Shown here piece after piece: positions 10,493 to 19,426 of a stretch of DNA of 64,000 nucleotides. Under the pieces are notes generated by a model that did not search any database, was not told where the DNA came from, and saw only the letters and a program-made list of their open reading frames with translations. Made by a program: the position numbers and the translations under genes. Source of the DNA: Pseudoalteromonas shioyasakiensis (GTDB taxonomy: Bacteria; Pseudomonadota; Gammaproteobacteria; Enterobacterales; Alteromonadaceae). The stretch covers positions 124,001 to 188,000 of the forward strand of contig NZ_JANIGL010000005.1 in NCBI RefSeq assembly GCF_024518675.1, written 5' to 3'. Each line of letters opens with the position of its first letter. Positions within the stretch are counted from its first letter, which is position 1.

Positions 10493-10606
10493 AACGACCA
10501 AAGAGATTACATTAAAGACGGGCAATTTTAGCGTAATCACTACAATACGCCTAGCCAATAAGGTAAGATTAGTTATTATCATTTTACGCGACACCGAGGG
10601 ATAGAT

Positions 10607-10864
10607 ATGATCAACCCAGCAAAAATTGAAGAAATCGCTAAGCAAATCTCAAGTAACATGCCACAGGGTGTGAAAAACCTCGCGGATACTTTTGAAGCAA
10701 AAACCAAACAAGCTATTCAAAGTAAGTTAACTGAAATGGACTTTGTAAGCCGTGAAGAATTTGACGTACAAAGCCAAGTGCTTATTCGCACGCGTGAAAA
10801 ATTAACTGAACTGGAAGCCAAAGTTGCGCTTTTAGAGGAGCAACTTAGTAAAAAGAACGACTAA
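10607..10864 (+). CDS. ubiK: ubiquinone biosynthesis accessory factor UbiK
   Basis: An 85-residue protein: an amphipathic N-terminal helix ([19 protein letters not shown]), [20 protein letters not shown] in the middle, and a C-terminal coiled coil of leucine heptads ending [10 protein letters not shown]. This is the UbiK (YqiC, BMFP) family. UbiK helps assemble the Ubi enzyme complex with UbiJ and associates with membranes as a trimer. It is divergent from rep across 114 bp and is followed 29 bp later by the NTF2-like gene, possibly in one transcript. Confidence 0.93.
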   Translation: MINPAKIEEIAKQISSNMPQGVKNLADTFEAKTKQAIQSKLTEMDFVSREEFDVQSQVLIRTREKLTELEAKVALLEEQLSKKND

Positions 10865-10893
10865 AAAAACAATATCGGAGGAATGTACACCTT

Positions 10894-11358
10894 ATGTTTA
10901 CTAAAGAAATGGTACATACAGCATTACAAACTTGGTGCGATAACGTAGTCAAAGTTGGTAAAATCCACGCACAAGGCGGCGACGCAAAAGCGTTCTCACT
11001 GCAGGTACTATCTGAAAATTATGATTACGATAACGGCCATGTGTTATTTAAACCGACACTGACATTTGGTCAACAAACATTCCGACCAACCAAAGAAGGT
11101 GCGCTTTCTTACTTTGTTGGTGGTAATAGTGATTACCCAGACGATAATGGTTTTAAACTAAAGCCTTGGGTAAAAGTATGGTACAGCAAAGAAGATTTTA
11201 TCTTACATGGTGATTTAGCAATCGTGCAATGTAATGTTCACTTCATTGGCGCAGACGACAGCCACATTTTTGTCAACAAAAGCTTTGTCTTTAAAGTATG
11301 CGATGATGACAAAGTAAGAATTGTTCTGCACCAATCATCATTACCTTATCAGCCATGA
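10894..11358 (+). CDS. NTF2/SnoaL-like protein of unknown function
   Basis: A 154-residue cytoplasmic protein with no signal peptide. The pattern (N-terminal helices, VLFKPTLTFG, ALSYFVGGNSDYPDDNGF, PWVKVWY, and a C-terminal strand ending VRIVLHQSSLPYQP) fits the cone-shaped NTF2/SnoaL fold. From memory, homologues in vibrios carry the label phosphoribosyl-AMP cyclohydrolase. The HisI metal-binding cysteine/histidine pattern is absent here, so I do not use that name. A CGGAGGA ribosome-binding site precedes the ATG. No substrate is evident. Confidence 0.7.
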   Translation: MFTKEMVHTALQTWCDNVVKVGKIHAQGGDAKAFSLQVLSENYDYDNGHVLFKPTLTFGQQTFRPTKEGALSYFVGGNSDYPDDNGFKLKPWVKVWYSKEDFILHGDLAIVQCNVHFIGADDSHIFVNKSFVFKVCDDDKVRIVLHQSSLPYQP

Positions 11359-11658
11359 TAGGCTGCTAACGGCTAAGGGAGTATGAAGTACGCTTCATCT
11401 TCCCTTGAACTTGAGACTCTTTCTTTATAAGCGAAACGCCGCTTAACCTCCTACTGAATAAGCCACTAAAACCTCTATTGCACAAAGTGAACGGTTTTAT
11501 GGGTAACTAGCGCTCCCTGCCAAGCCACGCATCACACCTACTATATTTTACCGTTTCACTTTTTTCACTTTGAGTTTTATAACTATCACAGAACTTATAC
11601 TTGAAAAACATACAAAACAATATACGATATATATACGTTTTATATATCGGCAGGTTTC
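11359..11658. other. 300-bp gap with tandem hairpins before the ParD-like gene
   Basis: No credible gene. The first part folds into a two-part stem (AAGGGA 11375-11380 with TCCCTT 11401-11406, and TGAAG 11384-11388 with CTTCA 11393-11397) and a smaller AAGCG/CGCTT stem near 11429-11443. Neither has a terminal T run. The last 35 bp contain the operator-like palindrome listed separately. Confidence 0.5.
11625..11649 (+). promoter_or_regulatory. palindromic operator candidate upstream of the ParD-like gene
   Basis: CGATATATA (11625-11633) and TATATATCG (11641-11649) form a perfect 9-bp inverted repeat with a 7-bp spacer, ending 9 bp before the ATG. Overlapping ATATACG copies occur in the same stretch (11621 and 11631). 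Antitoxins with ribbon-helix-helix folds typically bind such sites and repress their own operon; that role here is inference. Confidence 0.55.
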
Positions 11659-11865
11659 ATGGGCATTGTAAAAATTAGCGACGAACTCCACGAAGAAATT
11701 CGTAAAGCCAGCAGCACCATGGTGCGTTCAATCAATTCACAATCTGAATTCTGGATAAAAATAGGCATGCTTGCTGAGCTTAACCCAACCATGACTTACG
11801 CAGAAATTTTAAAACAACAGCTGGCACAAGCAGATGTCACTACGAAGGAGTTCCAACATGAGTGA
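11659..11865 (+). CDS. ParD-like antitoxin-family protein
   Basis: A 68-residue protein beginning MGIVKISDELHEEIRKASS, followed by a basic and polar helix with SINSQSEFWIKIGMLAEL. This matches the ParD-like family (Pfam ParD-like antitoxin, as I recall it), which resembles ribbon-helix-helix DNA-binding antitoxins. No ParE-like toxin is beside it. Instead it overlaps the methionine aminopeptidase gene by 8 nt. From memory this ParD-like/map pairing recurs in marine gammaproteobacteria. It could be an autoregulator of the pair rather than part of a killing system. The palindrome upstream supports autoregulation. Confidence 0.75.
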   Translation: MGIVKISDELHEEIRKASSTMVRSINSQSEFWIKIGMLAELNPTMTYAEILKQQLAQADVTTKEFQHE

Positions 11866-12631
11866 TATCGTCATCAAAACCCCCGAACAAATTGCTTTAA
11901 TGCGTGAATCTGGCCGTTTACTCGCGCAGGTGTTTGCCTATTTAGATGAGCATGTGCAAGTCGGTATTACCACTATGCAAATTAATGATTTGGTTGAGCG
12001 TTATATTATTAAACAGCTTGCCTCACGTCCTGCAAGTAAAGGGCAATACGATTACCCGTATGTATTAAATAGCTCTGTTAACGAGGTTGTTTGTCATGGC
12101 TTCCCCGATACTAAACGCGTTTTAAAGTCAGGTGACATTGTTAATATTGATATCACGCTGGAGAAAAATGGTTATATTGCTGACTCAAGTAAAATGTACA
12201 TGCTTGGTGAGGTCTCTCCACTGGCTAAACGTTTGGTTGATAAAACCTACCAAGCCATGTGGCAAGGAATAAAAATGGTCAAGCCTGGGGTGCGCTTAGG
12301 TGATATCGGCAACGCTATAGCAAACTTTGCCCATAGTAATGGTTATAGCGTAGTTAAAGAGTACTGCGGACATGGCATTGGCGAACAAATGCATGAAGAG
12401 CCACAAGTACTGCACTATGGTAAACGCAATACCGGTGTAGAGCTCAAAGAAGGCATGACGTTCACCATTGAGCCTATGATCAATCAAGGTGCGGCAAAAA
12501 TAAAAACCAAGCCTGATGGCTGGACGGTAGTTACCCGCGATAAAAAATTATCGGCACAATGGGAGCACACTATCGCTGTAACCGCTGATGGCTATGAAGT
12601 GCTTACTCTACGCGCTGAAGAAAATGCGTAG
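11858..12631 (+). CDS. map: type I methionine aminopeptidase
   Basis: A 257-residue metallopeptidase that removes the initiator methionine from nascent proteins. Metal ligands are seen as NIDITLEKNGYIADSS (two Asp), YCGHGIG (His), FTIEPM (Glu) and QWEHTIAV (Glu), and substrate-binding His in NEVVCHGFPD. The open frame extends 8 codons upstream. The ATG at 11858 is chosen because GAAGGAG sits 7 nt before it and MSDIVIKTPEQIALMRESG is a standard N-terminus. It overlaps the ParD-like gene by 8 nt. It is probably a second, accessory Map, because the housekeeping copy usually sits beside rpsB, which is not in this window. Confidence 0.93.
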   Translation: MSDIVIKTPEQIALMRESGRLLAQVFAYLDEHVQVGITTMQINDLVERYIIKQLASRPASKGQYDYPYVLNSSVNEVVCHGFPDTKRVLKSGDIVNIDITLEKNGYIADSSKMYMLGEVSPLAKRLVDKTYQAMWQGIKMVKPGVRLGDIGNAIANFAHSNGYSVVKEYCGHGIGEQMHEEPQVLHYGKRNTGVELKEGMTFTIEPMINQGAAKIKTKPDGWTVVTRDKKLSAQWEHTIAVTADGYEVLTLRAEENA

Positions 12632-12651
12632 AGTCGCAGCTCAAATAGCCA

Positions 12652-13308
12652 TTATTTAATATTACGGTCAAATACTCTTTGCGCCGCACTTTTATACGTA
12701 TCAGCCATTTCATCAGTACAGGTCACTACAGATTCTAAATCATGTAGATGACCATTGACTAAGCCATATACCCAACCATGAACTGTTAGGTTTTGGCCTC
12801 GTAGCCAAGCTTCTTGCACTATATTGGTACGGCAAACGTTACGCACCTGTTCAATAACATTTAATTCAATGAGTGCATCAAGGCGCTTTTCCTCTGGCAC
12901 TGCATTTAATTGTGTCATGTGCTTTTCTTTTATATCACCTACATGACGCAGCCAATTATCAATCAAACCAAATTTAGCGTCATTAAGCACCGCCTGCACA
13001 CCACCACAGCCATAATGACCGACTACCATGATATGCTTAACTTTTAGCACTTCTACAGCATACTGCATAACAGAAAGGCAATTGTGATCAGTATGAACGA
13101 CAATGTTAGCGACGTTACGGTGAACAAATAGCTCTCCTGGTAGTAAGTCGACAATTTCATTTGCTGGAACGCGCGAGTCCGAGCAACCAATCCATAAATA
13201 TTCAGGATTTTGCTGCTTTGATAAGGTAGCAAAAAAGTCAGGATCGTTTTGTTTAGTGCGCTCTGCCCAAAGCCTATTATTATCGAACAAATTCTTTAAC
13301 TTTTTCAT
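12652..13308 (-). CDS. can: beta-class carbonic anhydrase
   Basis: A 218-residue zinc enzyme interconverting CO2 and bicarbonate in the cytoplasm. The zinc and gating residues are visible: Cys42 and Asp44 with Arg46 in GCSDSRVP, and the HYGCGG motif (His and Cys about residues 98 and 101). The length and residue numbering match E. coli Can. The gene lies convergent with map, 20 bp apart, and is followed upstream by a methyltransferase gene on the same strand 16 bp away, so these two may be cotranscribed. Confidence 0.96.
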   Translation of the reverse strand: MKKLKNLFDNNRLWAERTKQNDPDFFATLSKQQNPEYLWIGCSDSRVPANEIVDLLPGELFVHRNVANIVVHTDHNCLSVMQYAVEVLKVKHIMVVGHYGCGGVQAVLNDAKFGLIDNWLRHVGDIKEKHMTQLNAVPEEKRLDALIELNVIEQVRNVCRTNIVQEAWLRGQNLTVHGWVYGLVNGHLHDLESVVTCTDEMADTYKSAAQRVFDRNIK

Positions 13309-13324
13309 TGCATCTCTTATCTAT

Positions 13325-14503
13325 TTATAACGGTAAATGTGCTTGGATCAAGATATTGCGAGGCGTTAATTGCTTTTCACAAAACGTTTTCACGGTGACT
13401 TGATAACCTTGTTGTTGCAAATATAAAGCACGATCGAGCACAAGCCAAACTTCTATTGCTCTTCTAAACACATGTCGAACCAGTTCAATACGTTCAGTCA
13501 CCTTTTTGCGTATTTTTCCTTTTTGTAAAAAATACTCGTAATCAATATCTTGCGGCAATTCTAAAGATTTTTTTTCAGCTGCCCATGCACAAAATGCTTT
13601 AAATGAATCTGAGAAAACTGCCTTGTTAACCGAGGGTACACTCACATAGCTAGTAGAGCCGGTAATGGCTTTACGCATTGCATCAAAACCAAGCCGCCAC
13701 TCAACTTCGGTTTTACGTACTTTCGCGACTCTTGAAGGCGCTGTGACTGTCTCTTGTAGTGCCAATTTTAAATCTCGATGCCGTAATTTAAGTTCACTAC
13801 GCTTAGCGCGTTCACTCATTGCTATATAAACATCATCAGTAAAAAGGTGGTAGCAACAAGGCGATAAGCTTATTTGTTTTGTTTGGGCATTACAGGCTTG
13901 CTGCATAAAGCTCTGATGCAAAGCGCCACAGGCATGTAAAGCAACCGCATGTTGTTGCTGAGTAAAGTGGTTTGATACATCATCTTTTAACACGTCAGCC
14001 TGACTAAAGCGCATTGCAAGCCCCTGCTGCTGTGCACTATGCTGACCTTGGTCGCATAAGTGTTGTTGTAACTCAATACTGTGTACACTAGGCGCTTGAT
14101 TAAATGCCAGCATACGTCCTAAATGCCCTTTCCCCGCACACCATTCAAGCACGGGTTTGGTTTGCTCTCCAAGTGCCGCAACAAAGTCTTGAAGTTGCTC
14201 AAACTTGCGCCCTTTAATACCATTACTAAGCCAAAATGGATACTCTGTACGCTTAACTTGCGCTGTGACAAGTGTGCATAAACCAGCCAGATTTTCTAGA
14301 CCGGTAATGTAAGGAGTAAAAAACCTATAGAGTGCATCTTGGTCGCTATCAAGTTCAGCCACTTGTTCATCGGTTAGTGCAGCGAGTATAGGCTCAAGCG
14401 TTGGCCAAGGGAGTTCATCGTAATCAAACGCAGTGCATTGCCAGTACTGGCGAGTTGAAAATAAAAAGTCATCAAGGGCAGTAAACTGCTCAGCAAGGGT
14501 CAT
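13325..14503 (-). CDS. SAM-dependent methyltransferase (Methyltransf_32/METTL25-like)
   Basis: A 392-residue cytoplasmic protein. A Rossmann methyltransferase core begins near residue 120 with LEWCAGKGHLGRMLAF (SAM-binding glycine loop) and SIELQQHLCDQG. It then shows VALHACGAL and the unusual SLSPCCYHLF motif, which I recall from the Methyltransf_32 family related to eukaryotic METTL25/RRNAD1. The N-terminal ~110 residues and the basic C-terminal third (KGKIRKKVTERIELVRHVFR) are less recognisable. The substrate is unknown. Its ATG at 14503 is close to the window of the NMT1-like gene (31 bp away). Confidence 0.75.
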   Translation of the reverse strand: MTLAEQFTALDDFLFSTRQYWQCTAFDYDELPWPTLEPILAALTDEQVAELDSDQDALYRFFTPYITGLENLAGLCTLVTAQVKRTEYPFWLSNGIKGRKFEQLQDFVAALGEQTKPVLEWCAGKGHLGRMLAFNQAPSVHSIELQQHLCDQGQHSAQQQGLAMRFSQADVLKDDVSNHFTQQQHAVALHACGALHQSFMQQACNAQTKQISLSPCCYHLFTDDVYIAMSERAKRSELKLRHRDLKLALQETVTAPSRVAKVRKTEVEWRLGFDAMRKAITGSTSYVSVPSVNKAVFSDSFKAFCAWAAEKKSLELPQDIDYEYFLQKGKIRKKVTERIELVRHVFRRAIEVWLVLDRALYLQQQGYQVTVKTFCEKQLTPRNILIQAHLPL

Positions 14504-14534
14504 AAAATTAAAATGGTGAAAAGTATTTGCTGCA

Positions 14535-15587
14535 TTATACGCTTTTTTTCAGCATCAGGCGTAGATAAAGCGGGATAGATAAAACACTAATAATGATGGC
14601 TGCAATCAACATCCATGAGAGTTGTAGTTTTTCAGGTTTATCATATTGATACATAAAGCCCACTTTAATTTGGTCAAATTTAGTTTGTTCAATATCGTAT
14701 AAATCGGCTATCAAGCGCCACTTGGCCATCGACATAGCCCCCAGTTTAGTACCCGGTGGTGAAATATAATCGGTTAACACTTCAGCTTCGTAAGTGAGCT
14801 CAGCAACGCTTTTATGCTTTGCATAATGCTGCGCAGTCACAGCGACTGATTCGTCTAAGTTCATCATCGTATAGCGCCAGCCCTTTAGACTAGCCTGATA
14901 AAATTTTTCAACCGTTTTAGGGTGGTGCACTAGCATGTTTTCTGTGGTGTAGAGTATATCGCTGTACACATTAATGCCGTATCTTTGCGGACAAATTAGG
15001 CGATGCTCTACACCTTGCTGCCTCATAACGAACGGTTCATTCGTAATATAAACTTGCATTGCATCAAGCTCACCATTGAGCCATTGTTCGGCTTTGCCGC
15101 TACCAAGGTATGCTGGCAACAACTGGGTATCAATACCACTGCGCTCTAACATCACCAATAACTCAGCATTTTCTTTACGGCTGATATCACTGATACGCTT
15201 ATTAAAGAAATCTCTAGGGTGAAATATTTCGGAGCTTTTTTTTACCATCCAACAATAAGGCGAAAACTGCAAAATAGCAGCTAAAGCAACCAGAGGTTTA
15301 CCATTAATACGGTGTTGAAGAATTCCCGAATGGCCGACGCCAAAATGCGCCTGCCCTGCAAGTACTTTACTAAAGGTATCAGGCTCACTTACATCCGCCG
15401 CAGCAAGAGTAACATTGAGCCCAACGTCTTTATAAAACCCCTTTTGTTGCGCCATATAATAGCCAGCAAACTGAAATTGATGCGACCATTTAAGCTGTAA
15501 AGTTACATTCTTGGTCTCAGCGACTGCAGCGCTGCAACATAGTAAACCGATTATGCCAATTGCTGCGATAAATCCTTTAAGTAGCAA
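14535..15587 (-). CDS. NMT1/THI5-like periplasmic binding protein with C-terminal membrane anchor
   Basis: A 350-residue protein: signal peptide (residues 1-23), then an NMT1/THI5-like solute-binding domain (VTLQLKWSHQFQFAGYYMAQ; GFYKDVGLNV; PCWMV-like YCWMVKKSS; NEPFVMRQQG) and a single C-terminal transmembrane helix (SWMLIAAIIISVLSIPLYL) with a short basic tail. Such domains bind pyrimidine-like or sulfonate ligands and, in related bacteria, are fused through a membrane helix to GGDEF or kinase output domains. Here the output domain is missing, and no ABC permease or ATPase is nearby. The only usable start is TTG at 15587, because an in-frame stop lies two codons upstream. It may be a shortened sensor or a membrane-anchored binding protein. 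Confidence 0.75.
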   Translation of the reverse strand: MLLKGFIAAIGIIGLLCCSAAVAETKNVTLQLKWSHQFQFAGYYMAQQKGFYKDVGLNVTLAAADVSEPDTFSKVLAGQAHFGVGHSGILQHRINGKPLVALAAILQFSPYCWMVKKSSEIFHPRDFFNKRISDISRKENAELLVMLERSGIDTQLLPAYLGSGKAEQWLNGELDAMQVYITNEPFVMRQQGVEHRLICPQRYGINVYSDILYTTENMLVHHPKTVEKFYQASLKGWRYTMMNLDESVAVTAQHYAKHKSVAELTYEAEVLTDYISPPGTKLGAMSMAKWRLIADLYDIEQTKFDQIKVGFMYQYDKPEKLQLSWMLIAAIIISVLSIPLYLRLMLKKSV

Positions 15588-15675
15588 TAGTTACACCCAT
15601 GGGTAAATAAGTCATTACTACTAACTATAGGTAAAATTGTTAATAAGGCAATTTTACCTATATATGCTAATAATA

Positions 15676-17226
15676 TTAGTTATTAGCTGCCTGAGGCGCA
15701 TTTATCGGCGGTTGCGTTGTCAAAAACTGAGTAAAACATGGGTTGTTTGTTTCATCTTGTACGCTATACCCTAAGCGGTTTAGATGCTCATTAAACACCT
15801 CAAACTGACTCGGCTCTATCGCAAAGCCTGCAAGTACATTGCCCATTGAGCCACCATGGTTGCGGTAATGAAATAAAGTAATATTCCAATTACTTCCCAA
15901 GGTATCTAAAAAGCGCGCAAGTGCACCAGGGTACTCAGGAAATTCAAAGCGCAGTAACCGTTCTTGCATTTGCTCTGGCGCCTTACCACCTACCATATAA
16001 CGTACATGTAGTTTCGCCAGTTCGTTGTCTGATAAATCACAAAATTGATAACCATTTGAGGATAAATCACTTTTAAGCTCATCAAGCTCTTGCTGACCTT
16101 GTCGCAAGGCAATACCGACAAAGATTTGTGCTTCGCCGGGACCGGCATAACGGTAATTAAACTCTGTTATTGCTCTGCCACCTAAAGATGCACAAAACTG
16201 CTTAAAACTGCCTTTTTCTTCATTAATGGTCACCGCAAATAAGGCTTCGTTCTGCTCACCCAAAGCGGTTCGCTCAGCTACATAGCGCAGGCGGTCAAAG
16301 TTTAAGTTAGCGCCAGACAAAATAGCTGCTAAATGCAACCCTTTAAGGCCACTTTGCTGGCTCCACTTTTTAAGCCCGGCAGTTGCAAGTGCACCAGAGG
16401 GCTCTGCAATAGCACGGGTTGAAACAAAAATATCCTGCATTGCAGCACATATTTCATCGCCTGATACCGTAACCACTTCATCGCAAAACTTTTGTGCTAA
16501 ACGAAAGGTTTCACTACCGATGATTTTAACGGCAACACCATCAGCAAAACTACCAACACGTTCAAGCTCTACAGGCTTTCCAGCTTCAAGAGCGGCCTGT
16601 AAACAAGCACTTTCGTCAGCCTCAACACCTATGACTTTAATATCAGGACGTAACGATTTAATATACACCGCCATTCCCGCAAGTAAGCCACCGCCCCCTA
16701 CAGGAATAAACACCGCATCTAGTTGATTAAGCTGCTGCATTAGCTCACGTGCGACAGTGCCTTGGCCAACAATGACGTCAGGATCATCAAAGGGTGGGAC
16801 AAAAACGCCATTACGTTTTTCAGTTAACTCTAATGCGTAGGCTTTAGCGGCATCAAAATGATGACCATGTAATACGACTTCGCCACCTAAAGCACGCACT
16901 GCACTTACTTTAATTTCAGGTGTGGTAACAGGCATGACAATAGTCGCCTGATGCCCCAAATGTGAGGCACTGAGCGCCACACCTTGGGCATGATTACCCG
17001 CAGAAGCGGTGATCACCACTGTGCCTTTTGGTAATTTTGCTAATTTATTATACGCACCGCGCAGTTTAAACGAATAAACCGGCTGCTGATCTTCACGCTT
17101 TAACCAAACATGGTTCCCGAGGCGCTCACTCAAAGTAGGCATTTCGCTTACTTCAGTAACTTTTGCCAACGGCTCCATATTCGCTTGAATAATAGCGCGA
17201 AAATAATCGAGCTCTTGAGAAACCAT
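15676..17226 (-). CDS. ilvA: threonine ammonia-lyase, biosynthetic
   Basis: A 516-residue PLP enzyme converting threonine to 2-oxobutanoate, the committed step towards isoleucine. PLP binds Lys54 in YSFKLRGAYNK. The ITASAGNHAQGVA, PVGGGGLLAG and LSGANLN motifs follow. Residues ~325-505 form two ACT-like regulatory domains (FAVTINEEKGSFKQF; RFEFPEYPGALARFLDTL), so isoleucine feedback inhibition is expected. It follows ilvD with only a 2-bp gap and is the last gene of the ilv operon. Confidence 0.97.
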   Translation of the reverse strand: MVSQELDYFRAIIQANMEPLAKVTEVSEMPTLSERLGNHVWLKREDQQPVYSFKLRGAYNKLAKLPKGTVVITASAGNHAQGVALSASHLGHQATIVMPVTTPEIKVSAVRALGGEVVLHGHHFDAAKAYALELTEKRNGVFVPPFDDPDVIVGQGTVARELMQQLNQLDAVFIPVGGGGLLAGMAVYIKSLRPDIKVIGVEADESACLQAALEAGKPVELERVGSFADGVAVKIIGSETFRLAQKFCDEVVTVSGDEICAAMQDIFVSTRAIAEPSGALATAGLKKWSQQSGLKGLHLAAILSGANLNFDRLRYVAERTALGEQNEALFAVTINEEKGSFKQFCASLGGRAITEFNYRYAGPGEAQIFVGIALRQGQQELDELKSDLSSNGYQFCDLSDNELAKLHVRYMVGGKAPEQMQERLLRFEFPEYPGALARFLDTLGSNWNITLFHYRNHGGSMGNVLAGFAIEPSQFEVFNEHLNRLGYSVQDETNNPCFTQFLTTQPPINAPQAANN

Positions 17227-17228
17227 AA

Positions 17229-19085
17229 TTAGCTAAGCTCCTCCAGTTTGGCTAAGTCACGTACCGCACCTTTATCAGCACTGGTTGCTAGTAGCGCATA
17301 CGCTTTTAACGCTGATGAGACATAGCGGTCGCGATCAAGCGGCTTATAGGCTTGTTTGCCACGAGCCAATTGTTTTTGTTTACGCGCTTCAAGCTCTTCA
17401 TCAGTTAATGCTAGAGTGATTTCACGAGTAGCGATATCAATGATAATTTTATCGCCGTTCTCAACATAAGCAATGGCACCGCCGCTTGCCGCTTCTGGTG
17501 ATACGTGACCAATTGATAAACCTGAGGTACCACCCGAAAAACGACCATCGGTGATCAAGGCGCACTTTTCAGCAAGACCTTTTGATTTTAAGTAACTGGT
17601 TGGGTAAAGCATTTCTTGCATGCCTGGGCCACCTTTAGGACCTTCGTAGCGAATAACGACAACATCACCGGCTTTAACTTCGTCATTTAAGATACCTTCA
17701 ACTGAATCATCTTGTGATTCATACACCACGGCCGTGCCTTCAAAATGCAGCATTTCATCGACTACGCCAGCACTTTTAACAATACAGCCATCTACCGCTA
17801 AGTTACCTGATAATACCGCTAAGCCACCATCTTGGCGAAATGCATGTTCAACACTACGAATACAGCCATTTTCACGGTCGTTATCGCCTTCATCCCAACG
17901 GCACTCTTGGCTCATTGCTTTAGTCGTACGTATACCTGCAGGCCCTGCACGATAAAACTTTTGCGCAGCTTCGTTGTTTGGATCTGTGGCATCCCATTTT
18001 TTAACTAACTCACCCATGGTCATACCGGCAACATGGTTAACTGATAAATCAACTAAACCCGCTTTACCTAACTCACGCACGATTGCCATCATGCCACCAG
18101 CACGGTGCACATCTTCGATATGATACTCAGGCGTTGCTGGCGCTACTTTACATAAAAATGGCGTTTTACGTGATAACTCATCAATGTGAGACATATCAAA
18201 ATCGACGCCTGCTTCTTGGGCTGCGGCTAACAAATGCAATACGGTATTTGACGATCCACCCATTGCGATATCAACGACCATTGAGTTCATAAAGGCGGTT
18301 TTATTTGCAATGGCGCGCGGTAATACATCTTGGTTATCTTTTTGATAGTACTCACGGCATAAATCGACAATGCGTGCGCCGGCTTCAACATACAGCTGTT
18401 TACGGTCTTTATGTGTAGCAAGCGTAGTGCCGTTGCCAGGTAATGCTAAACCTATCGCTTCTAATAAACAGTTCATAGAGTTGGCAGTAAACATGCCTGA
18501 GCATGAGCCACAGGTTGGGCACGCTGAACGTTCAACTTGCTCTGAGTCAGCATCACTTACAGAAGTATCTGCGCCTTTAACCATGGCATCAACGAGATCA
18601 AGTTTAATATCAATGTTAGCAAGCTTAGTTTTACCTGCTTCCATTGGCCCGCCCGATACAAAAATAACCGGAATATTTAAACGTAGTGCCGCAAGCATCA
18701 TGCCTGGAGTGATTTTGTCGCAATTAGAAATACAGATCATCGCATCGGCGCAATGGCCGTTTACCATGTACTCGACTGAATCGGCAATTAAGTCACGCGA
18801 AGGTAATGAATAAAGCATGCCACCGTGTCCCATAGCAATACCGTCATCTATAGCGATGGTATTAAACTCTTTTGGTACCCCACCAGCTTGAGTAATGGTT
18901 TCAGCCATCAATTCGCTAAGTTGGTTAAGATGCACGTGGCCTGGTACAAATTGCGTAAATGAGTTAACAACAGCAATAATTGGTTTACCGAAGTCGGTGT
19001 CTGTCATACCTGTTGCGCGCCATAATGCTCGTGCACCTGCGCGTTTTCGACCTTCTGTTGTTGTTGCACTTCTTAATTTAGCCAT
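17229..19085 (-). CDS. ilvD: dihydroxy-acid dehydratase
   Basis: A 618-residue Fe-S enzyme of valine and isoleucine synthesis. Cluster cysteines and active-site stretches are visible: [30 protein letters not shown], and [21 protein letters not shown] near the C-terminus. The open frame extends 13 codons further. The ATG at 19085 is chosen because GAGGT lies just upstream and [19 protein letters not shown] is the normal start. It sits between ilvM (95 bp upstream) and ilvA (2 bp downstream). Confidence 0.97.
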   Translation of the reverse strand: MAKLRSATTTEGRKRAGARALWRATGMTDTDFGKPIIAVVNSFTQFVPGHVHLNQLSELMAETITQAGGVPKEFNTIAIDDGIAMGHGGMLYSLPSRDLIADSVEYMVNGHCADAMICISNCDKITPGMMLAALRLNIPVIFVSGGPMEAGKTKLANIDIKLDLVDAMVKGADTSVSDADSEQVERSACPTCGSCSGMFTANSMNCLLEAIGLALPGNGTTLATHKDRKQLYVEAGARIVDLCREYYQKDNQDVLPRAIANKTAFMNSMVVDIAMGGSSNTVLHLLAAAQEAGVDFDMSHIDELSRKTPFLCKVAPATPEYHIEDVHRAGGMMAIVRELGKAGLVDLSVNHVAGMTMGELVKKWDATDPNNEAAQKFYRAGPAGIRTTKAMSQECRWDEGDNDRENGCIRSVEHAFRQDGGLAVLSGNLAVDGCIVKSAGVVDEMLHFEGTAVVYESQDDSVEGILNDEVKAGDVVVIRYEGPKGGPGMQEMLYPTSYLKSKGLAEKCALITDGRFSGGTSGLSIGHVSPEAASGGAIAYVENGDKIIIDIATREITLALTDEELEARKQKQLARGKQAYKPLDRDRYVSSALKAYALLATSADKGAVRDLAKLEELS

Positions 19086-19180
19086 AGTTACCTCAGTGTT
19101 TTCAGCCGCGAGGCTGTTCCTCATTCTTAAATTTGATCGTTAGCCGGTAAATACCCACTAATCCTGTTTATTTCTTTAAG

Positions 19181-19426
19181 CTACATTGCTTGCTGCTGCG
19201 GTACGCTTTGCAGCGTCACTTGCTTTACATCGATTAATTTAGCTAGCTGTGTAGTTAATAAGTAAATTGGTTTGTCGCTGTCGACGGTCATATCTAGCTC
19301 ATAGTAGCCATCAGACAAGTTAAGTTGAAAATGGGTTAAATCGAAACCACGATGACGTACTACGCGTAAAAAGCGCTCAACGGCGACACTCTGATTTTTT
19401 AAAGTAACTGTTAAACTGTGTTTCAT
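19181..19426 (-). CDS. ilvM: acetolactate synthase isozyme II small (regulatory) subunit
   Basis: An 81-residue ACT-domain protein (LTVTLKNQSVAVERFLRVVRHRGF) of IlvM length. It stabilises and modulates the IlvG catalytic subunit. Its ATG overlaps the ilvG stop codon as ATGA (4 nt), indicating translational coupling and equal stoichiometry. The 95 bp before ilvD contain a small CAGCC/GGCTG hairpin (19103-19116) but no ilvE, which sits here in E. coli. Confidence 0.93.
   Translation of the reverse strand: MKHSLTVTLKNQSVAVERFLRVVRHRGFDLTHFQLNLSDGYYELDMTVDSDKPIYLLTTQLAKLIDVKQVTLQSVPQQQAM

Noticed and set aside
11659..12631. Classical ParDE toxin-antitoxin system
   Set aside because: No ParE-like toxin is adjacent; the partner is a housekeeping-type methionine aminopeptidase.
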